Assembly (NCBI GenBank): GCA_050954885.1
Contig: JBPBPI010000225.1
Location: 1-15,591, forward strand
Source: JBPBPI01 sp050954885
Lineage (GTDB): Bacteria > Pseudomonadota > Alphaproteobacteria > Caedimonadales > Caedimonadaceae
Direction of reading: 5' to 3'
Length of the DNA stretch: 15,591 bases
The notes beneath the pieces were generated by a model. It worked only from the letters and a program-made list of their open reading frames with translations, was not told the DNA's origin and ran no database searches. The translations under genes and the position numbers were made by a program. Positions 7,845-15,540 of this stretch are shown here, one piece after another (the stretch's first letter is position 1; the number at the start of each line of letters is the position of its first letter).

Positions 7845-8063
7845 ATGCCAATTGTTGTTAATCTAGATGTAATGCTTGCTAAACGTAAAATGCGTTTGGG
7901 TGATTTATCAAAAGAGGTCAATATATCTTTACAAAATTTATCGATTTTAAAAACAGGTAAAAGCCGCGCCATTAAATTTTCAACACTATGTGCTATTTGT
8001 AAAGTTCTAAGATGTCAACCTGGAGATATTTTAGAATATGATTTAAGTGAGATATTACATTAG
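7845..8063 (+). CDS. Small XRE/Cro-type helix-turn-helix transcriptional regulator
   Basis: A 72-aa single-domain DNA-binding protein resembling the YozG-like group: it starts MPIVVNLDVMLAKRKM, has a helix-turn-helix around residues 19-40 (LSKEVNISLQNLS), then GKSRAIKFSTL and ends after CQPGDILEY. Such proteins are usually stand-alone regulators whose targets are unknown; no toxin or partner gene lies next to it. The ATG at 7845 follows ATGGAAATAAATAC, a weak GGA ribosome site. It lies 162 bases upstream of accB, too far and AT-rich to assume co-transcription. The spacer before it (7656-7844) holds only A/T-rich inverted repeats. Confidence 0.9.
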   Translation: MPIVVNLDVMLAKRKMRLGDLSKEVNISLQNLSILKTGKSRAIKFSTLCAICKVLRCQPGDILEYDLSEILH

Positions 8064-8150
8064 GCTAAATCTCATAAATCAAAAAACTTTAAATACCATA
8101 ATGTTTCTTTTAAAATGAAGTAATTTCTAAAACAATCTAACTTATTTAGA

Positions 8151-8156
8151 TATAAT
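8151..8156 (+). promoter_or_regulatory. Candidate -10 element of the accBC promoter
   Basis: A perfect TATAAT lies about 70 bases before the accB start in an otherwise gene-free 162-base spacer. No good -35 stands at 16-18 bases upstream, so this is a suggestion only. Confidence 0.35.
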
Positions 8157-8225
8157 TTTGCATTTCAAAATCCTCATGTTATAAGGCCAACAATGAACTT
8201 AATTATCTTATAAGAGGTTTAATGT

Positions 8226-8702
8226 ATGTCAGAACGATTCTCATTTGATGATAACCTTGTGTTAAAGCTTGCAGAAATATTGAATGAAACTCAATTAACT
8301 GAAATTGAATATCAAATTGGTGAAGTGCGCATTAAAATAGCGCGCCAATCAACTTCACCTATATCTTATGCAGTGCCTCATCAAATTCAATCATCAGTTC
8401 CTGCTTCGACGACTCAGGTAACTCATACGACTGTTGACGCTGAAAAATCATTGGATTACACGCAACATCCAGGATCTATTAAAGCGCCGATGGTGGGGAC
8501 AGTTTACGCATCTGCTACACCTGGTGGAACACCTTTCATACAAGTTGGATCTGAGGTTAAAATGGGCCAGACTCTTTTAATTATCGAAGCTATGAAGGTG
8601 ATGAATCAAATACGTGCCCCCAAAGATGGCAAGATCACCCAAATCTTTTTTAAAGATGGGGATCCTGTTGAATACGATCATAACTTATTAATCATTGAAT
8701 AA
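8226..8702 (+). CDS. accB: Biotin carboxyl carrier protein of acetyl-CoA carboxylase
   Basis: Carries biotin between the carboxylase (AccC) and the carboxyltransferase in the first committed step of fatty-acid synthesis. The 158-aa product has an N-terminal helical region (1-40), a Pro/Ser/Thr-rich linker (about 42-75) and a C-terminal biotinyl domain. The biotinylation motif EAMKVMN places the modified lysine at 124. The thumb insertion before it (SATPGGTPFIQVG) marks it as an acetyl-CoA carboxylase BCCP rather than a generic lipoyl/biotinyl domain. The ATG at 8226 has AAGAGG about 8 bases upstream. accC starts 12 bases downstream, the standard operon. Confidence 0.96.
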   Translation: MSERFSFDDNLVLKLAEILNETQLTEIEYQIGEVRIKIARQSTSPISYAVPHQIQSSVPASTTQVTHTTVDAEKSLDYTQHPGSIKAPMVGTVYASATPGGTPFIQVGSEVKMGQTLLIIEAMKVMNQIRAPKDGKITQIFFKDGDPVEYDHNLLIIE

Positions 8703-8714
8703 ACGGAAAAGTTT

Positions 8715-10070
8715 ATGTTTAAAAAAATATTGATCGCCAATCGTGGTGAAATTGCCCTTCGTATTATCAGGGCATGTCGCGAAATGGGTATTAAATCGGT
8801 GGCTGTGCATTCAACAGCCGATCAAAATTCAATGCATGTGGGACTTGCTGACGAAAGTATTTGTATCGGACCGCCCGCGTCACGTGATAGTTATTTAAAT
8901 ATTCCGGCGATCATTTCAGCGGCGTCAATTTCTGATGCTGATGCCATTCATCCGGGTGTGGGATTTTTGTCTGAAAACGCTGAATTTGCGCAAATTGTTG
9001 AAGAACATGGCTTGATATTTATTGGACCGTCACCGGAACATATTAAAATAATGGGGGATAAGATTACCGCCAAAAATGCGGTAAAACAGTTGGGCATTCC
9101 GGTGGTACCGGGCACTGAAAAGCCCATTGACACCGATGACGAAGCTTATGAATTTTGCGGAACCATTGGGTTTCCTGTGCTTATTAAAGCAGCTGGTGGC
9201 GGTGGCGGTAAAGGCATGCAAATTGTCCATAAAAAAGAACAGCTTTCCGAAGCACTATCCATTGCACGACACGAAGCCAAAACAAATTTTGGCAACGATC
9301 AAGTTTTTATTGAAAAATTCTTGATCACACCCCGTCATATTGAAATTCAAGTCTTGGCCGACAATTACGGTAATGTCATTCATTTGGGAGAGCGTGATTG
9401 TTCAATCCAACGTCGTCATCAAAAAGTGTGGGAAGAGGCACCATCGCCGGCCCTTGATGACAAAGCAAGATTTGCTTTGGGAGAACTTGTGACCAATGCG
9501 GTCAAAGGTTTGGGATACCGGGGTGTGGGAACCTTTGAATTTCTTTATGAAAATGGTGAGTTTTTCTTTATTGAAATGAACACGCGTTTACAAGTTGAAC
9601 ATCCGGTGTCTGAATTTATCACCGGCATTGATTTGGTACGGGAACAAATTTTGGTGGCCAGTGGTGAGAAGTTAACGCTGACTCAAAAAGACGTGCATTT
9701 TAAAGGACACGCCATTGAATGCCGCATCAATGCCGAAGATCCAGAAACCTTTTTTCCAAGTCCCGGTAAAGTGACAACATACCATACCCCCGGTGGTCTT
9801 GGGGTGAGAGTAGACAGTCATCTTTATACCGGCTATCACGTGCCGCCTTATTACGATAGTTTGGTCTCAAAACTTGTGGTGTATGGCGACACGCGCGCGC
9901 AAGCCATTGGGCGGGTACGTCGTGCTTTAAAAGAATATGTCATCACCGGCATTGCCACCAACATTCCGTTGCATCAAAGATTATGCGACAATGATGATGT
10001 CAATTCAGGAAATTATCATATTCATTGGTTAGAAGAATGGCTTGAAAAAGAAGCCAAAGAGAAAAATTAA
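8715..10070 (+). CDS. accC: Biotin carboxylase subunit of acetyl-CoA carboxylase
   Basis: ATP-dependent carboxylation of the biotin on AccB. The 451-aa product is of standard length for bacterial AccC and has the ATP-grasp layout: an N-terminal domain (KKILIANRGEIALRIIRACRE), the Gly-rich ATP loop GGGGGKG (161-167), the catalytic segment EMNTRLQVEH (287-296), and the C-terminal ECRINAEDP. The ribosome site GGAAAAG precedes the ATG at 8715. It is visibly richer in G and C than the accessory genes around it, as expected for a conserved gene. There is no separate terminator: its stop is 2 bases from the 3' end of the opposing tRNA gene. Confidence 0.97.
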   Translation: MFKKILIANRGEIALRIIRACREMGIKSVAVHSTADQNSMHVGLADESICIGPPASRDSYLNIPAIISAASISDADAIHPGVGFLSENAEFAQIVEEHGLIFIGPSPEHIKIMGDKITAKNAVKQLGIPVVPGTEKPIDTDDEAYEFCGTIGFPVLIKAAGGGGGKGMQIVHKKEQLSEALSIARHEAKTNFGNDQVFIEKFLITPRHIEIQVLADNYGNVIHLGERDCSIQRRHQKVWEEAPSPALDDKARFALGELVTNAVKGLGYRGVGTFEFLYENGEFFFIEMNTRLQVEHPVSEFITGIDLVREQILVASGEKLTLTQKDVHFKGHAIECRINAEDPETFFPSPGKVTTYHTPGGLGVRVDSHLYTGYHVPPYYDSLVSKLVVYGDTRAQAIGRVRRALKEYVITGIATNIPLHQRLCDNDDVNSGNYHIHWLEEWLEKEAKEKN

Positions 10071-10072
10071 CA

Positions 10073-10148
<76 letters not shown>

Positions 10149-10165
10149 TCAGTTTTCTTAAAGAT

Positions 10166-10194
10166 TCTATAGCAAACAGAAGAAGATCTGTCGA
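10166..10194 (-). promoter_or_regulatory. Promoter of tRNA-Lys
   Basis: Minus strand: -35 TCGACA (10189-10194), 17-base spacer, -10 TATAGA (10166-10171). The predicted transcript start is about 10 bases before the mature tRNA 5' end. It lies downstream of the Sel1 gene, so the tRNA probably has its own transcript. Confidence 0.65.
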
Positions 10195-10231
10195 CCCTTA
10201 ATTAAGATAAAATCTCGAAAAAATGACAATT

Positions 10232-10690
10232 TTAAATGATTGATTTTTTTTGTTGACTGCTTTCATGAAGAACATTGTAAAATTTTTTTAACATTTCAAT
10301 TTCATGCGGTGTCAGTTTCGATGAAACAAATATTGTAAGCTTTTTACGATCCATTTCTTCAGGTTTTGTATAATTATATATTAAAGTCGTAAATTCATCC
10401 AATTCTGTTTTGGCGATAGCAAGTCCTTGATTGGCGGCAAGCTCGTAGTATTCTTGAACTTTTTGACAATTTTGAACAGTGCCGTATCCATTTCTATAGC
10501 AAATGGCCAAGCGGTATTGACCAAGATCATTGCCGGCTCGGGCAGCTTTTTCAAATAAATCAAAAGCTATTTTATGATTCTCTTCCTGAAAATTTTCGGC
10601 AGCGATGCCTCTGCCATGAAAATAGTGATTGCCAAGATTGATTTGAGAAAGAACAGATCCCAGGTCGGCACCTCTTCGATGATACATCAT
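10232..10690 (-). CDS. C-terminal fragment of the Sel1 gene
   Basis: A 152-codon frame that continues the Sel1 gene in the same phase after the TAA at 10697-10699. Two ATG codons follow the stop within 6 bases, so reinitiation is possible, but no ribosome site is seen. It has two to three Sel1 repeats (AFDLFEKAARAGN, VQEYYELAANQG) and a Lys/Glu-rich tail. Confidence 0.5.
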   Translation of the reverse strand: MMYHRRGADLGSVLSQINLGNHYFHGRGIAAENFQEENHKIAFDLFEKAARAGNDLGQYRLAICYRNGYGTVQNCQKVQEYYELAANQGLAIAKTELDEFTTLIYNYTKPEEMDRKKLTIFVSSKLTPHEIEMLKKFYNVLHESSQQKKSII

Positions 10691-10696
10691 AGATTT

Positions 10697-11272
10697 TTAA
10701 TAATCTTGATCCACGCCTTTTTCTCGATTTTCCTTTTCGTAAAAAAGGCCTAAATTATAATTGGCATCTGCATCGCCCAATGCTGCTGCTTTTTCGTAAT
10801 ATTGGCGAGCTCGTTCAAAATCCGGTTTATTATCAACCGATCCGTAACCGTGTTCTGCAAAAAAACCAAGAGGATAAAATCCTGAAGGACTGTTTTTATC
10901 CAAAGCTTTTTGAAATAATTCCTTTAAATTTGTTTGAGCATTGATCACAGTTTGGCGTATCCGTTCAGAATCATTGGACTCCAATGGATAATTGGCCATC
11001 GCATAAAGCCATTTTAAATATTTTGGATTGAATTCTTGTCCGTCCGATTGATAATAAATGACTAATTGCAAGATCGAATTAAAATGGCCTTGTTCTGCTG
11101 ATTTTTCATACCAGTTAAGAGATTTTGCTAAATTTTTAGTAACGCTATAACCAATTTTATATACAAAACCAAGTTCGTATTGAGCATCCGGATTTCCTTG
11201 TTTGGCTGATTTTTTAAACCATTGAACGGCTTGGGAAAAATTCGGCTCAACGCCCTTACCTTTTTGGTACAA
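10697..11272 (-). CDS. Middle fragment of the Sel1 gene (repeat region)
   Basis: The 191-codon stretch from TTG 11272 to the TAA at 10697 is only part of a longer open frame that runs without a stop from just upstream of the T-run near 11838. That part has no ATG, GTG or TTG before 11272, so it has no start of its own and the TTG falls inside a repeat (GTLYQKGKG). It contains about five Sel1 repeats and three or four more lie upstream in frame. Confidence 0.55.
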   Translation of the reverse strand: MYQKGKGVEPNFSQAVQWFKKSAKQGNPDAQYELGFVYKIGYSVTKNLAKSLNWYEKSAEQGHFNSILQLVIYYQSDGQEFNPKYLKWLYAMANYPLESNDSERIRQTVINAQTNLKELFQKALDKNSPSGFYPLGFFAEHGYGSVDNKPDFERARQYYEKAAALGDADANYNLGLFYEKENREKGVDQDY

Positions 11273-11832
11273 CGTACCTAAAACATATTGTGCTTCCGAC
11301 TCTCCTTGATTTGCCGCTTTTTGAAGCCAAAAGACTGCTTTCTCATAATCTTTTCTTGTACCTAAACCATTTAGATATGAGATACCGAGATTGAATTGAG
11401 CATTTGGCTCATCCAGTTTAGCAGCTTTTCGATACCATTGAACTGCTTTTTTTAAGTCTTGATCAACACTGAGGCCCTGATCATATATAATACCAAGGTT
11501 ATATAAAGCTTTCGGATGACTTTGTTCAGCGGCTTTTTGATACCAAGATATGGCTTGAAGATAATCTGGTTTTCCATTGAGTTCCGAATTATAGATGTAA
11601 CCTAGCTTAAATTGAGCTTCCGGATCACCTTGCTCAGCAGCTTTGCGAATTAAAGTAACGGCTTCCTCTTCCGGTTTGTTTTTGAAATAATCATAATATA
11701 GAGGTAAGTCATCTTTTGGAATTTGAAAGGTATGAGTTGCAACTTCATCAAATCTTTTACGATCTGTTGACTTAAAAACCAGGGCTGTTAGTTTAGATTC
11801 AAAATTGTTGAGATCGCAACTTATGTTATTTT

Positions 11833-12090
11833 TTAAACAAAAAAAAAGTATTTTTGTGAAATGGACGAAAGATCCATATCCGTTGAAATTTTTTCTGATG
11901 AAATACTCAATGTTTTAAAATTTTTCTCAAATGTATCAATATCAAAAGATTCGGCACTTTCTTTTAATAAAGGTTTTCTTTGACGTAAGCCTTCATCATT
12001 TAAAATGCTTTTAAAAGAGCAATGTCCCAATGAATAGGATGTTATTAATAGAGTGCAAACAAACCTTAAGTAATCATTTTTTTTTATCAT
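11833..12090 (-). CDS. N-terminal fragment of the Sel1 gene (signal peptide)
   Basis: An 85-codon open frame with a secretion signal in its first 25 residues (cleavage probably near GHCSF, whose Cys could also mark a lipobox-like site, weakly) and a polar linker. It ends ISQKYFFFV because the T-run shifts the frame. On its own it has no domain. Confidence 0.6.
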   Translation of the reverse strand: MIKKNDYLRFVCTLLITSYSLGHCSFKSILNDEGLRQRKPLLKESAESFDIDTFEKNFKTLSISSEKISTDMDLSSISQKYFFFV

Positions 12091-12109
12091 TTTTTATAAT
12101 TGTCCCTAG

Positions 12110-12649
12110 TTAAGCTATTGCTTTTTGTTTCTTTTTAATATCTATAATATTACTATTATCTGTTTTATGAGTATTTTTCTCTAGAGTAGTTAATCTCATA
12201 TTTAAACTAATCAAGTCCTCTTTAAAATCTACCAAACTATTAACATCAGCTTGTTTGCCTCTATACTCTTTATAACCAAAATATACAGCAGCGCCAACAC
12301 CAACACAAGTAACCCCTACACCCACGACTGAAATTGTTAAATTTGCTACAAAATCACTATAATCAGAAGGCACTTGATTAATATATAACTGAGGCATTTG
12401 TTCAATAATAATATTAGTCACTGGTTTTAAAAAGCCGCAACACATTTTATTGAATTCCATATCTGTTAATTGATGAATCAAGCTAGATCCATTGTTGGCA
12501 ATATAAGTGTAAGTTGATGCAATCTTCTGAGTCGCACCACTTGTGACAAAATCTTCACAGATGTCTTGCATTGATGCCTGTGATTTAAAGGATTCAACGG
12601 AAAACAAAAAATTAATCAAAGATAAATAAAAAAAAGTTTTTCCACGCAT
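12110..12649 (-). CDS. Secreted or membrane-anchored hypothetical protein
   Basis: I do not recognise this 179-aa protein. It has an N-terminal signal peptide (about 1-26, FFYLSLINFLFSV, cleavage near SQAS), then an exported domain of about 75 residues with four Cys (31, 70, 71 and, in the membrane segment, 115), a Gly/Val-rich transmembrane segment (about 103-125), a basic stop-transfer stretch (YKEYRGK) and a C-terminal heptad-like region (137-158, LVDFKEDLISLNMRLTTLE) suggesting a short coiled coil in the cytoplasm. It is the upstream neighbour of the Sel1 gene, 19 bases apart, so the two were probably one transcript and may act together at the envelope. The ribosome site is weak. The spacer upstream (12650-12756) holds a TTGACA on this strand (12714-12719) but no good -10 at the right distance. 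Confidence 0.75.
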   Translation of the reverse strand: MRGKTFFYLSLINFLFSVESFKSQASMQDICEDFVTSGATQKIASTYTYIANNGSSLIHQLTDMEFNKMCCGFLKPVTNIIIEQMPQLYINQVPSDYSDFVANLTISVVGVGVTCVGVGAAVYFGYKEYRGKQADVNSLVDFKEDLISLNMRLTTLEKNTHKTDNSNIIDIKKKQKAIA

Positions 12650-12756
12650 TTGACTTCATACTCGCATAAAATTTTAAATGTCATAGATTAAATTTGTTAT
12701 TTTTTCCTTTTATTGTCAATAGGTTAAGTCATTAAACTTAAAATAAAGTCTTACTT

Positions 12757-14007
12757 TTATATCGTCATAAGTTGATCCCACCGGGTGGTGTATTGAGGCG
12801 AGAGAAGGGTGCGCGATGTGATCCCTTTAAGATCAAATCCCACCGCGCCATAGGTTACGGTTCTTTTGCCATGTCGTTTGTTAATCTGATCGATCACAGA
12901 CATAAGATGATCTTTACGCGGCGAAGGCTTGGCAAACAGACTGTTTTGGATATATTCAGGACGAATCAGACCTGTCAAGCAAACACCGGATTTTTTATAA
13001 GGGTATCCAGCTTGATAAATTTTTTCAAAGGCTTGCTGGGCGGCTTTTAAAAGAGAAAAGGTATCCTGGCAGGCAAGAGGTAGAGAGATAAAATGGCTAC
13101 GGCTGTCATAACTTTCTTTATGAAAGCGATTGGTTTTGACAAAGACAACCACGCCGGATGCCAGGCTGCCTTGTTTTCTCATCTTCTCAGCGGCCCTTTC
13201 CATATATCCATTAATTGCTTGAGCCAATTCACCTTTGTCTGTGATCGGTGTGGCATAAGAACGAGATACCGCAATCATTTTTTTATGATCAATTAAGTCT
13301 TCAATTTGATGTGCTGAAATACCGTTTAGCTCAGCCGCCATGCGTTCTCCCACAACGGACATTTGTCTTCTGATCCATTTGGGGGGTGCTTTCTTAAGCT
13401 TGTAAACCGTATCAATGCCTTGAGATATTAAAGATTTGTTGTGATTGCGTCCAATTCCCCATAACTCGCCAATGGGCATATCTTGAAGGACTTTATCAAT
13501 ATCATCTTCTTTGGTTAAGACGCACAAACCAGATGATTTTTTGGCAAAAGAATTGGCAACCTTGGCCAAGGTTTTGGTTAAAGAAATACCAACCGATACA
13601 GGAAGTCCGGTCCACGCATGAATGGTTTCCCGAACATGGCGGGCAAAGGCATCAAGATCTTGTTCTTCAAGATCAGAACAATCCAAAAAAGCCTCATCAA
13701 TAGAATAGGCTTCAATTTTGGGGGAGAGATGTCTTAAAATCTGCATCACGCGATGGGACATATCTTGATACAAGGCATAATTGGAAGAACAGATGTGAAT
13801 ATTATGGTGTCGCGCTAATTCTTTGAATTGAAAGTAAGGTGTGGCCATCTTAATATTTAATGCTTTGGCCTCAAGACTTCGACTGATGGCGCACCCATCG
13901 TTGTTGGACAGAACAATCACAGGTTTATGGCGAAGGGCCGGGTTAAAGACTTGTTCGCAAGAGGCATAGAAATTATTGACATCAACCAAGGCCACAAATT
14001 GAGTCAT
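12757..14007 (-). CDS. umuC: DNA polymerase V catalytic subunit UmuC (Y-family)
   Basis: Translesion polymerase of 416 aa, close to the E. coli length. Catalytic carboxylates are visible: Asp9 in VALVDVNNFYASCE, and Asp104 and Glu105 in YSIDEAF. SNNDGC and AKALNIKM are family blocks, and helix-hairpin-helix and little-finger regions follow. QNSLF (about 354-358) fits a beta-clamp binding motif. The C-terminal LSPQYTTRWDQLM is typical of UmuC. I choose ATG 14007, which overlaps the umuD stop as ATGA, over a GTG at 14040. It would work with UmuD', but the partner gene lacks the cleavage dyad. Confidence 0.94.
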   Translation of the reverse strand: MTQFVALVDVNNFYASCEQVFNPALRHKPVIVLSNNDGCAISRSLEAKALNIKMATPYFQFKELARHHNIHICSSNYALYQDMSHRVMQILRHLSPKIEAYSIDEAFLDCSDLEEQDLDAFARHVRETIHAWTGLPVSVGISLTKTLAKVANSFAKKSSGLCVLTKEDDIDKVLQDMPIGELWGIGRNHNKSLISQGIDTVYKLKKAPPKWIRRQMSVVGERMAAELNGISAHQIEDLIDHKKMIAVSRSYATPITDKGELAQAINGYMERAAEKMRKQGSLASGVVVFVKTNRFHKESYDSRSHFISLPLACQDTFSLLKAAQQAFEKIYQAGYPYKKSGVCLTGLIRPEYIQNSLFAKPSPRKDHLMSVIDQINKRHGKRTVTYGAVGFDLKGITSRTLLSPQYTTRWDQLMTI

Positions 14008-14405
14008 ACCGAACGAATCACATAGGTGATAACCCCCCACAAATCAAATGCGGTCTCATTTGTTAAAAAAACGGAAGGAAGCTTTTCCATGTGGCTTTGA
14101 GAATTTTTGATGTATCTTCTAATTTTAAGCTCGCCGTCGATGATCACCAACATAAGTTTACCATGACAAGGTTTTAAACTTCGATCCACCACAATGAGGT
14201 CGTGGGGACGAAGTCCTAAACCTTTTAGATTGGGATCAGAGATTCTAGCAAAGAAAGTAGCCGGGGGATTTTTAATCAAAAGTTCATTTAAATCAAGAGC
14301 ATGTTCGGTGTAATCATCCGCAGGAGATGGAAAACCCGCCGAGACATAAGCTTCAAATAGCAGCACATAAAGACGAGGCAACGAAGAGGGTTGATATAAC
14401 ATCAT
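14004..14405 (-). CDS. umuD: UmuD-like polymerase V accessory protein lacking the Ser-Lys dyad
   Basis: A 133-aa protein colinear with E. coli UmuD (139 aa). The cleavage region is kept (AGFPSPADDY, predicted cut between Ala23 and Gly24), as are DLNELLI, HDLIVVD, HGKLML and the terminal LWGVITYVI. The peptidase S24 dyad is not: in an ungapped alignment Asn59 stands at E. coli Ser60 and Arg96 at Lys97. So self-cleavage to UmuD', which normally activates polymerase V, looks impossible. It overlaps umuC by ATGA. No Shine-Dalgarno is seen before its paired ATGs, and no alphaproteobacterial LexA box (GTTC/GAAC repeats) occurs in the 188 bases upstream, so SOS control is not evident. It could be a degenerating gene, or function uncleaved. 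No frame damage is visible. Confidence 0.88.
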   Translation of the reverse strand: MMLYQPSSLPRLYVLLFEAYVSAGFPSPADDYTEHALDLNELLIKNPPATFFARISDPNLKGLGLRPHDLIVVDRSLKPCHGKLMLVIIDGELKIRRYIKNSQSHMEKLPSVFLTNETAFDLWGVITYVIRSV

Positions 14406-14593
14406 AATGTTAAGCTTAAAAAAAATAAATCAAAAAGAAAATAGCGTTTTTTTATTAAACTATATGATGATAATGTATAACCCAATTAAAGTATTGATTA
14501 ATGGATACTAAAAAATTAAAATTTATTTTTTAAATATATTGTATGATTTCAGTAAAATTTAATTTTTTGATTTTTGCTGGCATAAATTTTTAT
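14406..14593. other. AT-rich spacer upstream of umuDC
   Basis: It must hold the umuDC promoter on the minus strand, but no convincing -35/-10 pair is visible and no GTTC or GAAC occurs on either strand. An A/T-only hairpin (14581-14598) overlaps the stop codon of the next gene and is too weak to call a terminator. Confidence 0.5.
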
Positions 14594-15457
14594 TTATGAT
14601 GAAGATTGTACAAATATACTGTCATATTTTTCAATAAAATCTAAAAAGGGCTTTGCATTTTCTGGATCTTTAAGTTCTAAGAAATGATGACCGATTAACT
14701 TGATATAATAACAAGTGATATTTTTTTTCTCGTCATCTGACATAGATTCAGCAGCTTGGAATATATGTTCTATAAAAGGAGTAAGTAAAAACTGAAATTG
14801 TTTATAATTCATTGGTCCTGTATTAGTATTTATCATAAAACTACTGTAAAATATTTGTGCTTCTTTAATGTCAGTAGTCGTTGCCTCAACATTATCTATA
14901 TCCCAATTAAAGTTAGTCATTTTACCTTGTGAGACATAAAATTTTGGATCTGATGTTATTGAGAAAGCCTCTTTACCTACATATCCAACGGCATTGCTTA
15001 AGGTGGTCATTCTCTCAAATTTACGTATCTGTAACTCTTTTTTTTCATGACAAGTTTTCCACCCGTATTTAGGAATATTCCATAAAGCTTTTCTTAAAAA
15101 ATAAGAAATTGTATAAGGATATTTTTCACTTCTTTCCTTTAAGCAACTTAAAGGCAGCTTGATTTCTGATTGTTGATAAAATAATTGATCCACAATTTCT
15201 GCTACTTCCTTAGAAATTTCACGTAATTTAAGTAAAGAATTATTGTTTGAAGATGAATTAATCACAATCTTATTTTTAATTTCATTGGGAAGATCTCTAA
15301 AGTTTTCGTCTAATTGTTCTAATTTAAAACACTCCACGTTTTTTAACGCCATATATGTAATATCTTTACAAATTGTTTCCACTTCATTTTGATGAGAAGC
15401 CATTCCAGCATTTTGTAAAATAAGGAAACTCAAAAAAATCACAAATCTTTTAATCAT
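14594..15457 (-). CDS. Secreted hypothetical protein
   Basis: I do not recognise this 287-aa protein. The first 20 residues form a clear signal peptide (RFVIFLSFLILQ, cleavage near GMA-SH). The mature part is polar, probably helical, with Cys at 30, 43 and further on, so it could be an exported soluble protein. Residues 53-64 (FRDLPNEIKNKI) resemble the start of an F-box-like motif, but the repeat-rich or longer body of such effectors is absent and the match is short. There is no membrane segment after the signal. It is isolated: umuDC lies 188 bases downstream on the same strand, and an IS630-type element starts on the other strand 83 bases upstream. No function is assigned. Confidence 0.75.
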   Translation of the reverse strand: MIKRFVIFLSFLILQNAGMASHQNEVETICKDITYMALKNVECFKLEQLDENFRDLPNEIKNKIVINSSSNNNSLLKLREISKEVAEIVDQLFYQQSEIKLPLSCLKERSEKYPYTISYFLRKALWNIPKYGWKTCHEKKELQIRKFERMTTLSNAVGYVGKEAFSITSDPKFYVSQGKMTNFNWDIDNVEATTTDIKEAQIFYSSFMINTNTGPMNYKQFQFLLTPFIEHIFQAAESMSDDEKKNITCYYIKLIGHHFLELKDPENAKPFLDFIEKYDSIFVQSSS

Positions 15458-15505
15458 ATTTTATCTTTTATTCATTTTTAAAATTGAATGTGTAACTATA
15501 GCTGA

Positions 15506-15534
15506 TTGACGTAATGATTTGTCTTTGATATTTT
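15506..15534 (+). promoter_or_regulatory. Possible promoter of the IS630-type transposase
   Basis: TTGACG (15506-15511), 17 bases, TATTTT (15529-15534). The start codon lies 7 bases after the -10, so a transcript from here would begin at or next to the ATG. Confidence 0.4.
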
Positions 15535-15540
15535 GAGTGA

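Larger units (their letters stand above)
10232..12090 (-). pseudogene. Secreted Sel1-repeat protein gene interrupted by a frameshift and a stop codon
   Basis: Read on the minus strand, one ancestral gene of about 619 codons can be followed from ATG 12090 (AGGGA upstream) to the stop at 10232. The N-terminus is a signal peptide (LRFVCTLLITSYSLG). About eleven Sel1 repeats (36-40 residues, pattern A-x2-W/Y-Y/F-x-K-A-A-x-Q-G) begin near codon 145. Two lesions interrupt it. A run of nine T (11839-11847) lacks one base, so the first frame stops at 11833 while the repeats continue in the frame reached by adding one T or by a -1 slip. An in-frame TAA (10697-10699) sits inside the eighth/ninth repeat at a codon normally Lys-like. 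It lies 19 bases after the 179-aa gene. Sel1 proteins serve as protein-interaction scaffolds and are common in host-associated bacteria. It may be decayed, or expressed as a shorter protein through slippage. Confidence 0.85.

Noticed and set aside
7845..8063. XRE protein as the antitoxin of a toxin-antitoxin pair
   Set aside because: No small partner gene lies next to it; neighbours are the transposase-like gene and accB.
12700..12756. Terminator for umuDC
   Set aside because: TTAAGT/ACTTAA is only a 6-bp stem with no T-run after it on the minus strand.
14008..14040. Longer umuC starting at GTG 14040
   Set aside because: The ATG at 14007 gives the family N-terminus and the ATGA overlap with umuD.
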